The notes beneath the pieces were generated by a model. The model was not told the origin of the DNA. It saw only the letters and a list, made by a program, of their open reading frames with translations, and did not search any database. From the NCBI RefSeq assembly GCF_026914185.1, contig NC_070559.1:558001-622000 (forward strand): a DNA stretch of 64,000 bases, written 5' to 3'. Within the stretch, counting starts at the first letter, position 1. Each line of letters opens with the position of its first letter. This DNA is from Puccinia triticina (taxonomy: Eukaryota; Basidiomycota; Pucciniomycetes; Pucciniales; Pucciniaceae). Of this stretch, positions 1 to 11,178 are shown piece by piece. The position numbers and the translations under genes are program-made.

Positions 1-1100
1 CCCTATTCAACTACTTCGATCCGGCGTCTCGAAACATTTCCCAGTGGCATCAAATTGACACCAGACTCATTGCAAACAGCGAGCTGCCCGTCTCGTACAC
101 AAATGCGTGTGTCTTTCTTCATTTGCTCTCTGATCCTCAAGCCCCACCAGGCTGATGACATCTATCTCTTGCGCACAGATGGCATCAACTCCTTGGCGCC
201 CAAGATGCCGCCTTGTTTGGCCACCAGCCTTCACTCGCCAACCTCGACCAATCTGCTGTGCAAGTTTCAACCGATGAAGAAGTACGCACCCGATGGGTCC
301 CGCCAGAAGCCTAACTAAGCATCTGTGCAGCTGGTCAGGTTGCGCCGTCCTAAGAGGACACAAAATTAGCTTTGTTGTAACCGTCCGAGACCGTCCGGGC
401 GCTATCGGGCGCCGTATTATTCCTTCCCCATCCTATGATCCTGATCCCCCCTCCCTTGCAATGTGGACAAAATTTTCCATTGCATCATGTGTGTCGGCGC
501 CTGGCGCTCTCCGTTGGTGGATGAACCATTTGCCGAATGTGAGGTCCGGTGCCCAGAGCGCCAGATCCATGGTCCACCCGGATGCAATATGCGCCCCTTC
601 GGCAGATAGTTTGTGATAAACCTGACCGCGTTGCATGAGTTGCGGGTCCTGGATCAGGTATCCCGCTGACTGTTGGTCCCACCTCGGACATCCTTCCCGG
701 AGCCGCTTAGAGCCAAGCGGATATCCGACCCGCCGTCCCCCCGGTCTGTGTCCGATGGTTCCCTCCCAGACGCCCCGGTGCCGAGCTAGGAGGTGCCCCA
801 GAGGTGAACCAGTGCGACCCCCCAGGGGCAACTTCAGAAGCCGGACGCCCCCGAATCGCCCCTTGAGTCGGCAACGCAACCCGGGCGCCCTCATGGGACG
901 CCCTTGGGGCACCCATCACCACCCCTGAGGCGTCACTAGGGCGGTAAGTTACGAAGCGCCCTCCGGGCGTTCCGATCTTGCAGGGTCCCGGCAACGCCCT
1001 GGAGGCCGCCCCTGGGGCGTCGGGTTCGCCCCGCTGTGTAAGAGCCTCAAGGAGCCTCAATTTTAAACCAAGGGTGGGAGGCAGGAATTCGAAAAAGTGA
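1..1100. other. No gene recognised; GC-rich stretch
   Basis: No open frame here resembles a known protein. All long frames overlap one another on both strands, as expected from GC-rich non-coding DNA. The part from about 640 to 1030 is strikingly rich in CCCC/GGGG runs and GGGGC-GCC words, unlike the AT-rich surroundings. A similar composition recurs near 43.0-45.5 kb. It is probably old repeat or transposon sequence. Confidence 0.4.
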
Positions 1101-1521
1101 GAGAGCTTCTCCAAGTGGGCTAGTGGCTCTGAATCTGATGATCAGAGCATTCACATTTGTCGGGTTAAGTTGACAAATTCTGGGATCTTAACCCGCAATC
1201 ACATTTGTCTGGGCTAACTGTGCCGTAACTGTGCCGCAGTCGCGCAAGTTGGGGATTTACACCACGGGTTGTATGCAATGGATTGCGTTGGCTTGACCAG
1301 GGCCACCAAATCTGGCGGCACAATCCCCCGCGGGCGGCTTGACCCTCTGTGGTGGCTTGACCGCGGTCGCTTAGCGGCACTTCGGCAGTTTGACTGCAGT
1401 CTGTCAGCTCGATGTTGGCTGCATCGGTGGCGAGAGCTCAAAAACCCACACTTATCAGCTAGGTGACTTGAACCCACAACCCGCACCATGTGCTGCAGGC
1501 AGTAACCCAGCTCTTACCACA
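1101..1521 (-). repeat. Possible tRNA-derived SINE-like repeat
   Basis: On the minus strand, 1530 down to about 1455 reads like a pol III internal promoter. A TGGTAAGAGCTGG box at about 1518-1506 resembles box A, and GGTTCAAGTC near 1470 resembles box B. No clover-leaf folds well, so it is not called a tRNA. The body further down includes a GCGCGACTGCGGC stretch near 1230-1245 that recurs in similar form at about 18965-18990, which suggests a dispersed repeat. The upper end abuts the foldback element that starts at 1522. Family membership is inference. Confidence 0.3.
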
Positions 1522-2064
1522 CACAACGCGCACCCAGCCTACAAAAACTAACTTTTGCGGCGCACACGAATAATATGCGCTTAAAGAAAAATTTGTGCGC
1601 GTCAGATTTTGTGGGCCAACTTTTTGTGTGCTAATTTTTTGTCATCTGGTTTTTGTGTGCTAATTTTTGGGCATCATGTTTTTTGTGTGCTAATTTTTGG
1701 CCATCTGGTTTTTTGTGTGCTAACTTTTTGTCATCTTTTTTTGTGAGCTGAATTTTGGTTAGCTGAATTTTTTGTCTGCTGATTTTTTTGGGGGGCTTGA
1801 CTAATCAACTCCCAAGAATTACATTCCAACTCCCAAATCACATTTTTTGGGAATTGGAATGTAATTTCGCCGCATGAGATGGGAGTCGGACACCTAATTT
1901 GTCCAAAAATTACAAAAAAGAAAATCATACCTCCTCACTGAGGATACTCAAAGCCCACAAAAACTTTGTAGCAGGAAGAAACCCCTCTCAATAGCAGATG
2001 GTGAGCTGCACGGCATTAGCACATTCAAGAAAGTAGTGTGCTACTGTGGGTCAAATTTGGCAGA

Positions 2065-3395
2065 TTTCCTACTAATTTACATGATGCGCGGACATGAGAC
2101 ATGACACGTGGACATGATACATGATGAGCGGGCATGATACATGATGCGCAGACATGATACATGATTTGCACATCATGTATAGGGTGTGCACGGACGTGAT
2201 GTGTGATGCGCGGATATGCTGCAGGGTGTGCGGACATGATACATAATGCGCAGACATGATACATGGTGCACAGACATGATAATTGATGCGTGGACATGAT
2301 AGATACATGATGCGCCCATCATGTATATAAGGTTGTGCACGGACGTGATATTTGATGCGCGGACATGCTGCAGGGCGCGTGGACATGATACATGATGCAC
2401 AGACATGATACATGATGTGCGGAAATTATATGTGATCTGTGGTAATGTTACAGGTTGTGCGCGCACATTTTAAAAACTGCACAGACATGTAAAAGGACGT
2501 GCGGACACAATATGTGATCTGCAGACATGACATGTGACAAACAGACATGACATGTGACACGCAGACATGCTGCAGGGTGCGCAGACATGATACAAGATTT
2601 GTGGACATGATATTTGATGTGTGGACATGTTGCAGGGCGCCTGCATGAATGTTAAAGGGTGTGCAGACATGATGCATAATTTACAGGCATGTTACATGAT
2701 GCACCAACATGTGTGCGCCCTCTTACATGTACGCGCACCACTTTACATGTTTGTGCACTCTTTAAAATCTGTGAGTGCACCCTGTAACATGTGTGCGCAC
2801 CCTTTTACATGTCTGTGTACCCTTTGACATATGTGCTGAATCATGTCTGTGTGCTCTTTAAAATGTGCACGCGCACTGTTTGGACCCCTGTAAATGTCCA
2901 CAGACTCTTTAAAATGTTTGCGCGCACCCTTTTACACGTCTGCCCACCTTTTGACATGTCTGTGCACTCTTCAAAGTGTGTGCGCGCACCTTGTAACACA
3001 TCCACACATCACATATCATATCCCTGCATCATGTATCATGTCCGCGCATCATGTGTCATGTCCGTGCATCATGTATCATGTCCGCACACCCTTCAGCATG
3101 TCCGCGCATCATGTATCATGTCCGCACACCCTTCAGCATGTCCGCGCATCACATATCACGTCCGTGCACACCCTATACATGATGTGTGCATCATGTATCA
3201 TGTATCATGCCCGCACATCATGTATCATGCCCGCGCATCATGTATCATGCCCGCGCATCATGTATCATGCCCGTGCATCATGTATCATGCTGTGCATCAT
3301 GTATCATGTTGGCGCGTCATGTATCATGTCTGCGCAACATGTCTAATGTCCGTGCATCATGTAACTTAGTAGGAAATATGCCAAATTTGACTCAC
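2065..3395. repeat. Inverted minisatellite core of the foldback
   Basis: Units of roughly 20-30 bp built on the words CATGATACATGATG and CGCGGACATG run from about 2065 to 2640. They then appear as the reverse complement (CATCATGTATCATG, CATGTCCGCGCATC) from about 2990 to 3395. A more diverged centre of TTTACATGT and GTGCGCAC words lies between. Long frames on both strands translate to Cys/His/Met/Val repeats; these come from the tandem repeat and are not genes. Confidence 0.85.
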
Positions 3396-4016
3396 AGTTG
3401 TCAGTAGCACACTCCTTTTTTTGGGTGTGCTAATGCCGTGCAGCTCACCATCTGCCCTTGAGAGGGTTTTTTCCTGCTGTAAAGTTTTTGTGGGCTTTGA
3501 GTATCCCCAGTGAGGAGGTAAGATTTTTTTTTTATAATTTTTGGACAAATTACATGTCCGACTCCCATTTCATGCAGCAGAATTACATTCCAACTCCCGA
3601 AAAATGTGATTTGAGAGTCAGAATGTAATTCTTGGGAGAGATCAATTAGTCAAGCCCCCCCCCCCCCCCCAAAAAAAAAAAAAACAGCAGACAAGAAATT
3701 CAGCTAACAAAAATTCAGCTCACAAAAAAAGATGACAAAAAGTTAGCACACAAAAAACCAGATGGCAAAAAATCAGCACACAAAAAACATGATGACAAGA
3801 AATTAGCACCCAAAAATTTATGGAGGCGCTGGACCGACAAAAACAGCCAAATTTGTGTTTTTTTTTGTGAAATGCCGGTGAATCCACAACAAAATGGACA
3901 AATGAACCGACAAAGCAGCCATTGTTATGCTTTCAGAGCAACAATCCGGCCACTTTGGTGTCAGTCTGACGGCGCCTCTGGCGCAACAAAACAGCCACCA
4001 TGGCTCTGAGCCGACA

Positions 4017-4235
4017 CACTGCCAGCATATTTGGCTGGGTTGAGGTTATCCCAGTTAAACTGGGATGCGCCACTCAACCAATTTAAACTTGGGTGATCTC
4101 AACTGATGAAATATAAATCCAAGGTACCCCCCTTGGGTTTATATTAAATTGGTTGAGATCAACCAAGTTTAAATTGGTTGAGTGCATCCCAGTTAAACTG
4201 GGATGACTTCAACCCAGCCAAATATGCTGGCAGTG
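4017..4235. mobile_element. Palindromic MITE
   Basis: Starting CACTGCCAGCATATTTGGC and ending with its reverse complement GCCAAATATGCTGGCAGTG, this 219-bp segment is almost fully self-complementary around a centre near 4130. It includes the inner repeat CATCCCAGTTAAACTGGGATG. No coding capacity. Confidence 0.8.
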
Positions 4236-4416
4236 ACATTCCTAGCCAAACATGGTGCCTGAGCTGACACTCCTAGACAAAAATGGCTCTGAACCAGAAA
4301 TTCTGGTCAATCACATTTCATGTTTCTAATCTAGCCATCCTTCCTTGCTTCTGCTTCGAGCATCCACCAAAAATGTGGGATCAGTATCAGTCTGTATCAG
4401 TGTATGTATACAATAA

Positions 4417-4612
4417 GGGTGTTCAAAGTTGAAATCATAAAATTTTCAATGCATAAAATCATAAAATCATAAAACTTTCAAGTGATGATTTCATATGTAC
4501 CATTCTAGAAATTTTTCTCTAATTTGAGTGCTTGGGTGCAACATATTTTTTCAGCTTGGAATTTTATGATTTTATGGTGTTACGATTTTATGCAAGTCAA
4601 CTTTGAACACCC
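4417..4612. mobile_element. Harbinger-like MITE (GGTGTTCAAAGTT family), copy 1
   Basis: The terminal inverted repeat GGGTGTTCAAAGTTGA / CAACTTTGAACACCC is flanked by TAA on both sides (4414-4416, 4613-4615). A TWA target is typical of PIF/Harbinger-type MITEs. The interior is rich in ATCATAAAAT words. Related copies lie at 5943-6135 and 19702-19897. Confidence 0.8.
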
Positions 4613-5635
4613 TAAATGGTAGCAGTACCCAAACACGTGTCAGTGTCAGGATTGGTTATAAATCCTGTAATAGTACAAGTACCTCACCAGGCAGGAGAGC
4701 AGCCTGGTTCCTATATATACTGCTTCTGTTTTCACCGGCTCCAACCCCCCCCATCATTCTTGGCAACTTCTTCATCACTCAACAGGGGGTTGGTTAGGTG
4801 CCCTGAAGAGTTGGTCAAGCTGTTTACATGCTCCCTTTTGTGCTCTCTCTATCATGCTCCTCTCTGACTTGATTGGGGGTTGGTTAGGTGCCCAGGAGAG
4901 TCAGAACAGCATTTTAGAGCATATAAGCTGAGGAATTGAGACCACCTCTTCCTTTTATTCCAGCAAAAAAATCATTATCGACTGGATCAGAAGAAAAATG
5001 GTTGTCAAGTGATTTGCCAACTTACACCAGACTCTCTTTGGAGGGCCTGGTGCAGCCTGGCTGACGCGAAGTACCCCTTGTGAAGGGAGCCTCCGCAAAT
5101 CACTCTAACTTAACTGAGTTGACAGGCCTCATCCCGCAGGGACCCAAGTCCACTCGACAAGCTGTTAACCTCTGCAAGGACATCCAGCAAGCTTTACGAC
5201 TCGTAGGACATCCTCAGATGGCCTTTGTGTATGGTTAAAGGCATTGCTTTTGTACCCATGTGGTGCAGAAAGTAGGTAGAGTTGCCACAATAGCCCTTAT
5301 GTACATATTTATATACATATTGGTCTGTATATGTGGTTGTGGCACAGTGGAAACCAATAATCCGATAGCTTCTGGCCATCTTGGAGAATGAATTTGTATA
5401 AAAAAAATATGCCAATGCAAAAAAATACAAGACACTGCAAAAAAATACAAGACACTGCAAAAAACAAAAAGCTGTCCGACATGTTGGTCCAGTGCCTCCA
5501 TAAAAATTGGATGACAAAAAAATTAGCACACAAAAAGTTGGCCCACAAAATCTGATGCGCACAAATTTTTCTGTAAGCACATATTATTTGTGCGCGCCAC
5601 AAAAGTTAGTTTTTGTAGGCTGGGTGCGCGTTGTG

Positions 5636-5942
5636 ACATGGGCTAATAACTTTATGATAACTTGAAAAGTTTTGGAGATTTATTCATACAATTTTCTAAA
5701 TTAACCATGTGAATTCCATTTTTCTGACATTTCTTTTTTACAAGTTTTTTTTTTTTCCATGACGTGTGTAGTCTCTTCCTGATATTCAAACGGCGTTAAA
5801 GGTATCTGTGTCTTCCTTCAGGTATTTTTAATATATGTAACTGCAAAATATATAATAATCTCAAGACTCTTTTTAATCTAGTGATAGGATACGCAAAAAT
5901 AATACCCAGATAACACCACATCAAAAGACGGCAGATTATTAA
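5636..5942. other. AT-rich intergenic spacer
   Basis: This is AT-rich sequence between the foldback element and the next MITE. No gene, RNA or repeat could be recognised in it. Confidence 0.5.
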
Positions 5943-6135
5943 GGTGTTCAAATTTGAAATCATAAAATTTTCATTGCGTAAAATCATAAAATCATAAAAC
6001 TTTCAAATGATGATTTTATATGTACCATTTTAGAAATGTTGCTCTAATTTGAGTGGCTGGCTGTACATATTTTTTTCGGCTTAGAATTTTATGATTTTAT
6101 GGTGTTATGATTTATGAAAGTCAACTTTGAACACC
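5943..6135. mobile_element. Harbinger-like MITE, copy 2, upstream of ATP4
   Basis: It has the same termini and ATCATAAAAT-rich interior as the copy at 4417-4612. The left flank is TAA; the right flank is CTA, so the target duplication has decayed. It ends about 200 bp before the ATP4 start codon and may therefore lie within the ATP4 promoter region. Confidence 0.75.
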
Positions 6136-6332
6136 CTATATGATGAGTTGCTCAGATATGTATCCGCGAGTTCAGATCTGGGGGGATTCTCCGGTACTAG
6201 GATATCCCCCGATGTTAGCATCGGCTGCTCTCCGACTTCGTCCACCGGAGCATCATCCTCGGTCAACCCAGCCACCACCCAGCCAGCCAGCATCCCAGCC
6301 AGCTTCACCCACAACCATCCCAATCGACCACG

Positions 6333-7605
6333 ATGAACCAGCTCAGACCACTCGCCCGCCGTCTGGCCATCAGCACGCCCACACTCCGCCCGATCGTCCC
6401 TGCTGCTACCAGGTAAGTTTGTCTGCACGGGACTTGCATCCATCGTCGTCTGACTATACTGACCGACTACCTTGTTGTGTGTGCAGCATCCGCTTCAACT
6501 CTACCACCGGTAAGCGCCGAAAGCAACCCCCTCCGATCACTCACCCCCCATGCTAATTGATGCTCCTTCATTGCTCACAAAAAAAAAAAATGACAGCCCC
6601 GGCCGATCCCAAGGCGAAAGCCAACGCATTCTTGGACGCTCTTCCGGGAAACAGCGCAATCAGCAAGACTGGGTGGGTGACCTTGGCGGCCAGCTTGGGT
6701 GGATACGCAGTTTCGAACGAGCTTTATGTCGTCAATGAGGAGTCTGTCATCCTCGCCGGCTTCGTCATCATGGTCGGATACTTGAGTACCGTCATCAAAG
6801 AGCCCTACAAGCAATGGGCTGACTCGATCATCGAGGTAAGTTGCTGCTGCTTCCTTACCCCGTCCAGCTATCTCGCTTTTCTCGGTAAGGGCTGGCCTAT
6901 CTTTCCTCTTTCGCACAAGATTATCATTCGACTCGGAAGGAATATGGGACATCGTCCGAGTGCCACAGCTTGTTCCAAGCATCATCCCAACAATCAAATG
7001 TATCAAAAAGAAATTATTCTCTAACTAACGAACTATGACACTGGTTCAACGCCATCATTCATACGATTAGAAACAAAGAAACATTTTGAACGCCTCCCGA
7101 ACAGAGCACACCAATGCGGTCAAGGATCGGATCGCCTCAGTGAGCGAAATGAAGGACGTAGTCTCAGTGACCAAGTCACTTTTCGAGATGTCACGCGTAA
7201 GTGATCGTTTAGGATAACAGTTAATGTGGACTTCTCTACTCGCGAACTCACGGGTGATTCTCTGGCGGGGACGAATCGGATTCACGATAGGACACGGCGG
7301 TTACTGAACATGAGCTATACAAGATGAAGCAGAAGATGGCTGTGAAGGACGAGATCAAGTCAATCTTGGACGGATGGGTCCGGGTCGAAACCCAAGCCCG
7401 AGAAGCCGAACAAGCCGAGCTTGTCAAACAGGTCGTCTCGAGCGTCCAGAAACAGTTGGAAGACCCCAAACTCCAGAAAGAGATCATGTCCAACAGCATT
7501 GCTGAGATTGAAGGTCTGGCCATTTCCCCCACAAGACTCTCTGTGCCCAATACTCATATTTATCATGTCTATTATACAGCTTTGATTAGAGACAAGAAGA
7601 TCTAA
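6333..7605 (+). CDS. ATP4: F1Fo-ATP synthase subunit b (subunit 4), mitochondrial
   Basis: Subunit b forms the peripheral stalk that holds F1 against rotation relative to Fo in the mitochondrial inner membrane. The gene was rebuilt as exons 6333-6412, 6487-6509, 6597-6835, 7071-7196, 7291-7513 and 7580-7605. All introns are GT-AG and the frame stays open for 238 residues (yeast Atp4 is 244). The N-terminus is basic with no acidic residues in the first 25 or so (MNQLRPLARRLAIS), fitting a matrix presequence. Two hydrophobic segments follow at about 53-70 and 80-98. Then comes a long charged helix with NAVKDRIASVSEM, which aligns with the yeast EAVKDRIDSVSQL stretch, and a C-terminal AEIEALIRDKKI. 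The chosen ATG precedes the only in-frame presequence. Splicing is predicted; family identity is strong. Confidence 0.92.
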
Positions 7606-8136
7606 ACTGAGGGATGCAATTCTAAGTTCAAGCTCGTCTAGCCTACGATTCAAGTCACTCAGTATGGATCAACCCCAAGCCATTCGGTGTCCTTCTGATC
7701 ACTTAAATAGGGATACACTCGCTTGCACCAGTTTTGTACTTCGCAACCTGTCGTCTCTCAGCTTGTATCAAAAAAATGCACCTTCACGCTCTGGCCCGTT
7801 TATAAATTTAATCTCATCGTCTCCGCGGTCTTCCTCCTGATCTCTGTCCAGAAGAACACCTGAGCATTGGACTATGTGCATGTCTGGGTAGAATAGTGTG
7901 GCTGTTTCAGTTACATACTTCAAATGGCTGGTGTTTCCTATTCCCGAGATTGGCCTTCTTACATAGGGGGAAGATCAGATCTTCCATCAACTACTATGCT
8001 GTTCCGCTTGCTGTGGTGTAAGGTTTAGCATCAAATTTAAGATGCAATGTGGGCGGTGAGTAGCCCCAGATGGGCTGCTGGTCTTTTTTGTTTTTATCAA
8101 CTTGAGGATTAATTTATCTAAATCAGATATTGATTA
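7606..8136. other. ATP4 downstream region
   Basis: This is non-coding sequence 3' of ATP4. It should hold the transcript end, but no clear polyadenylation hexamer stands out. No repeat is recognised before the MITE at 8137. Confidence 0.4.
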
Positions 8137-8321
8137 GGGGGGTTCACAATTGAAATTTTCACAACTTGGCGGTAAACTTGGCCTTTATGACCAAAATTTT
8201 CAAATTCTGGCATGTGATTGCATGTTGCTGATCAATCAGTACAACTTATCAAATTAAAAAAAAAAAAAAATCAACACCTTAAGATGGGTGAAGTTTTACA
8301 ATTTTCAATTGTGAACCCCCC
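8137..8321. mobile_element. MITE with GGGGGGTTCA termini, copy 1
   Basis: The 185-bp element begins GGGGGGTTCACAATTGAAA and ends with the near-exact complement TTTCAATTGTGAACCCCCC. TA flanks each side (8135-8136 and 8322-8323). It is non-coding. Elements with related G-run termini lie at 43357-43578 and 49738-49984. Confidence 0.8.
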
Positions 8322-8589
8322 TATGAGCACTACTCACAGAGCTTGGATCAGTAAAATTCAACATCTTTGGAATTCAAGCCAAGCTCAGCTACCAGTTAAG
8401 AAGAGGTTGGACCCTCAACTGGGTAATTACTAATTAGAGCTGCACTGATTCCTATCGCAGACCGAGCCAATACACAGTAGTCTTGGCAATATGTGTTGTA
8501 AACCCAAATTGACAAAAAAAAACGATAAAATACATAGTATATATACTTAAGATAACACCCAACAAAAGAAAAGGAGGAGGGGGATGGAA

Positions 8590-11178
8590 TTAATTGCGAG
8601 TTTCGACAGGCATCAAGGAGCTCAAGACTTGATTACCGTTGATAATCCCAGTAGTTAAGATGATCAATTTTCGTTTATTGCTTGAGTTTTGGTTATGGTT
8701 ACTGAAAGTGAACCTTAAGGAAGAGATTTCAGCATAAGTTATTCCTCCCAAATAGCAAACAATCGTCGTTGGAATGGGAGGGTCTATTGATGTTGCTCGA
8801 CCATTGTAGTTTTAAGATTCGAAGATAATCAATAAGCAACTTGTTCATCTTCCATGACTTTTGCCAAAAAACCTTATCTCTGTGCGTACCATCTGATCCA
8901 TCAGCATCAATTTGTCGCTCATCGAAGGCCTCGCCGGGGAAGCTCTTCAAAAGTTCTTCGACAGAACTCTTCCAGCCCAAGGATTTATTGAAACAGATAG
9001 ACTCGATAATCCGGACGCTGAGAGGCGCATAGCCAGAATAACTGTAGCTGATATCATTGGGTTCAGGTCCATCCAGTTCATCGACGATCAATTTCAGCGG
9101 TTTCCTGGCCCCGGAAAATCCTGACCGACCACCGATCAAGGTCATCCCTGACATGATCGACCCAGGTACCGAGCTCGAGCCTCCCGACGCAGTAGACGTC
9201 AACAAGGATAGACTCGATAGCTTGATCAGTAGGTTCACGTGTTGATAGCCATATGTCTGTAAAAGATCTCGCTTCAAGTTTTCAAATGATTTGGGCTTGA
9301 TCCCTCCAGATACTGAAGAGTATAAACATAGCAAGCGCAAGATCGTTCGTAATGGTACTTCTTGGTCTATCAGTTGACCAATCGCCTTCTCTTGCCCTGA
9401 TAAATCTAGACCAGCCACCAAATCTTTTGGGTGGGTTGCAAAAAATCGAAAATCAAAGAAAGGTGTGCAAGTTAGCTGACTGAGTATATCTAGGAAAGGG
9501 ACTGTATGATGTATATACTTTGTTGTATCTCCAAAGTTTGGTTGAACTCATCACTAGTTGTAGTTGTCATGATTTGCTCGCTCAATCCGGTGTCTATTCT
9601 AGAAATCCATGTCAGCATCTTATTGTTAAAGTTGGGGACAGAAAAAATGAGGTGCCTGAAAGGTTGCCAGCTAACCCACGTAGTCTCAAAGCTTGGTGCT
9701 CATTTTGAAGTTCGGGCAACCTGCCGACGAATTCTCTGATTTGTTGAACGGTCCGAGCCTCGTTGCGCCTTTCGTAATCCATATTGATCCTTTTGGCGAT
9801 CCGGTTCAACGAGTTCCCAACGATCGAGAAGTTTTGATCTCTAAGTTCCGAGAAGATGGGATCTGATGATGAACTGAGAACATGTTTTTTCCGCTTGGCA
9901 ATCTGTGGAAAGGTTTGAGAGGTGGATGAAGAAGGGATCGAGTGGGCGGTATTGCCAGCGACGGGCGTAGAGGGAGCCAATAAATCGGGCGCAACTTCGA
10001 TGTGCGCTAGATCAATTTTCACAAATATCAGAAAACATATTGCAATCAAAACCAAGGATCAAGATACAAACCGTGTTTGATTCCAAAAATCTCGTCAAGA
10101 AGACCTTCGTAAGTAAGTTGAGTACACATAGGGGTCACCATATCCAGTTGCCTATCAAGTATGATGATAGAGTCGATTGATCCAGGCGTCAATTTTGGCA
10201 TGCTTGTACCGTGCCCTGGTGAAGATACATATTCGGACTTAAGTCGGTGTAACAGACTGGCTAGTTTCTAAGGTTTGTATGGTTTTTTCAACACTTGATC
10301 AGGTTTCAAAAGATAAGAAAACCAAGTAGGAAGAATACTGACTCGTGAGGCAGTTCCTTTACCAATCAGCCGAGGGATCAATCCAAATGCTCGCTGGATC
10401 GTCATAATGGCTCGGGCCATGTTGTAAATCGGGTTCAAATCTCCATCCTAATACAAATACAAATTGACAGCCGAGTCAAGCTTTCAATATTTGGTGAGTC
10501 TTTTCTCCAAGTGGGGGTTGGATCGTACAGCGAAGATTCGACTATAGCCACCGAATTCTTCTTCTAAACTGAATACGTCCTTCTCCAATGGCACAAAATT
10601 CAGATCAAATTCTTTGACGTCGACGCTTCCAAGTACACCAGCTTCAGATAACGCGTTCTTAGATATTTGGGTGGCCCTAGGCGTCATCAAGATCGTGTAG
10701 GAATACGATGAGCGAGCGGGGATCGAGTGGATCTGTTCTAAAGGTGGGTAATCAGAGGAACGAAGAAATGGGAGGTTGTCAAAATTCTGAACTACGCAAG
10801 ACAGATGAGACATGAGAAACACATGATGTACATGATGAACTGACGTGCAATCAACTTCATTGCGCTGACCATCGGTTGGCAAACCCAGACGATGTTCTGG
10901 GCAGTTCCGGCATTCCCGAGTGGGCCGTTCTCGAGCCAAAATAGTTTATCGACACCATGCTCCTTGAGATTTCCAACCTGGGTGACCAAGCCGAGTGGAC
11001 CGGCCAAGACAGGATCGATGATGATGGTCTTTGGGCCGAGGATGTTGTCGAGCTGGTCGGTCAGGGAGCGGACGAGGTATGTCTTGAAGATCGAGAAGTC
11101 CAAGTTGGTCAGATGGCGATTGAAGCTCGATGGCATCTGGGTCTGGGTCGGTGTTGATGAGCCGGTGGTCATCGCCAT
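8590..11178 (-). CDS. VPS33: Vacuolar sorting Sec1/Munc18 protein Vps33
   Basis: Vps33 is the SM-family subunit of the CORVET and HOPS complexes, which bind and proofread SNAREs for fusion at endosomes and the vacuole. Exons on the minus strand are 11178-10845, 10791-10529, 10447-10343, 10267-10072, 10006-9676, 9598-9519, 9423-8890 and 8783-8590. All introns are GT-AG, phases agree throughout, and the product is 678 residues (yeast Vps33 is 691). Recognisable Sec1 blocks, in order, are KTIIIDPVLAGPLGLV, LSEAGVLGSV, DGDLNPIYNMARAIMTIQRA, SIIILDRQLDMVTPM, LLDEIFGIKH, QTYGYQHV, YSGYAPLSVRIIE and the C-terminal LGGITYAEISSLRF / LIILTTGIINGN. The ATG at 11178 follows an in-frame non-ATG stretch. 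The boundary at 9598/9676 is the least certain splice. Confidence 0.9.

Larger units (their letters stand above)
3821..5500. mobile_element. TIR element nested in the foldback, TA target duplication
   Basis: The left terminus TGGAGGCGCTGGACCGACA (3821-3839) matches the reverse complement of the right terminus (TGTTGGTCCAGTGCCTCCA, 5482-5500). TA flanks both sides (3819-3820 and 5501-5502). The TA duplication fits Tc1/mariner-like transposition. No transposase is present, so it is non-autonomous or deleted. The interior holds two palindromic MITEs (4017-4235, 4417-4612). It also holds an LTR-like stretch at about 4630-4990 with a TATATATA box near 4714 and two GGGGGTTGGTTAGGTGCCC copies at 4785-4803 and 4873-4891. 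Confidence 0.8.
1522..5635. mobile_element. Giant foldback (long-TIR) element with nested insertions
   Basis: The left end (1522-1552, starting CACAACGCGCACCCAGCC) is the reverse complement of 5604-5635. The complementarity continues inward in blocks: 1560-1760 against 3700-3815 and 5505-5600, 1800-1930 against 3540-3660, and 1940-2070 against 3365-3500. The core is an inverted minisatellite. ACA flanks both ends and may be the target duplication. The right arm was split by a separate 1680-bp element (3821-5500), so the original foldback was about 2.4 kb. It has no coding capacity and must be non-autonomous. Arms of about 1.2 kb could form a very long hairpin. Confidence 0.8.

Noticed and set aside
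2025..3407. Several 60-190-codon frames rich in Met, His, Val, Cys and Ser on both strands
   Set aside because: They are translations of the CATGATACATG/CATCATGTATC minisatellite. All phases stay open because the unit lacks stops.
7324..7605. Reading the last ATP4 exon without the 66-bp intron (IEGLAISPTRLS...)
   Set aside because: Splicing 7514-7579 gives AEIEALIRDKKI, which matches the family C-terminus. The unspliced insert has no counterpart.
8841..9245. Plus-strand frames of 60-70 codons antisense to VPS33
   Set aside because: Shadows of the VPS33 exons, whose minus-strand reading has continuous Sec1-family homology.
8729..9421. Reading VPS33 exon 7 straight to the stop at 8729
   Set aside because: This loses the conserved LGGITYAEISSLRF end. 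A GTACGC donor at 8889 and an AG acceptor at 8784 restore the frame and the family C-terminus.
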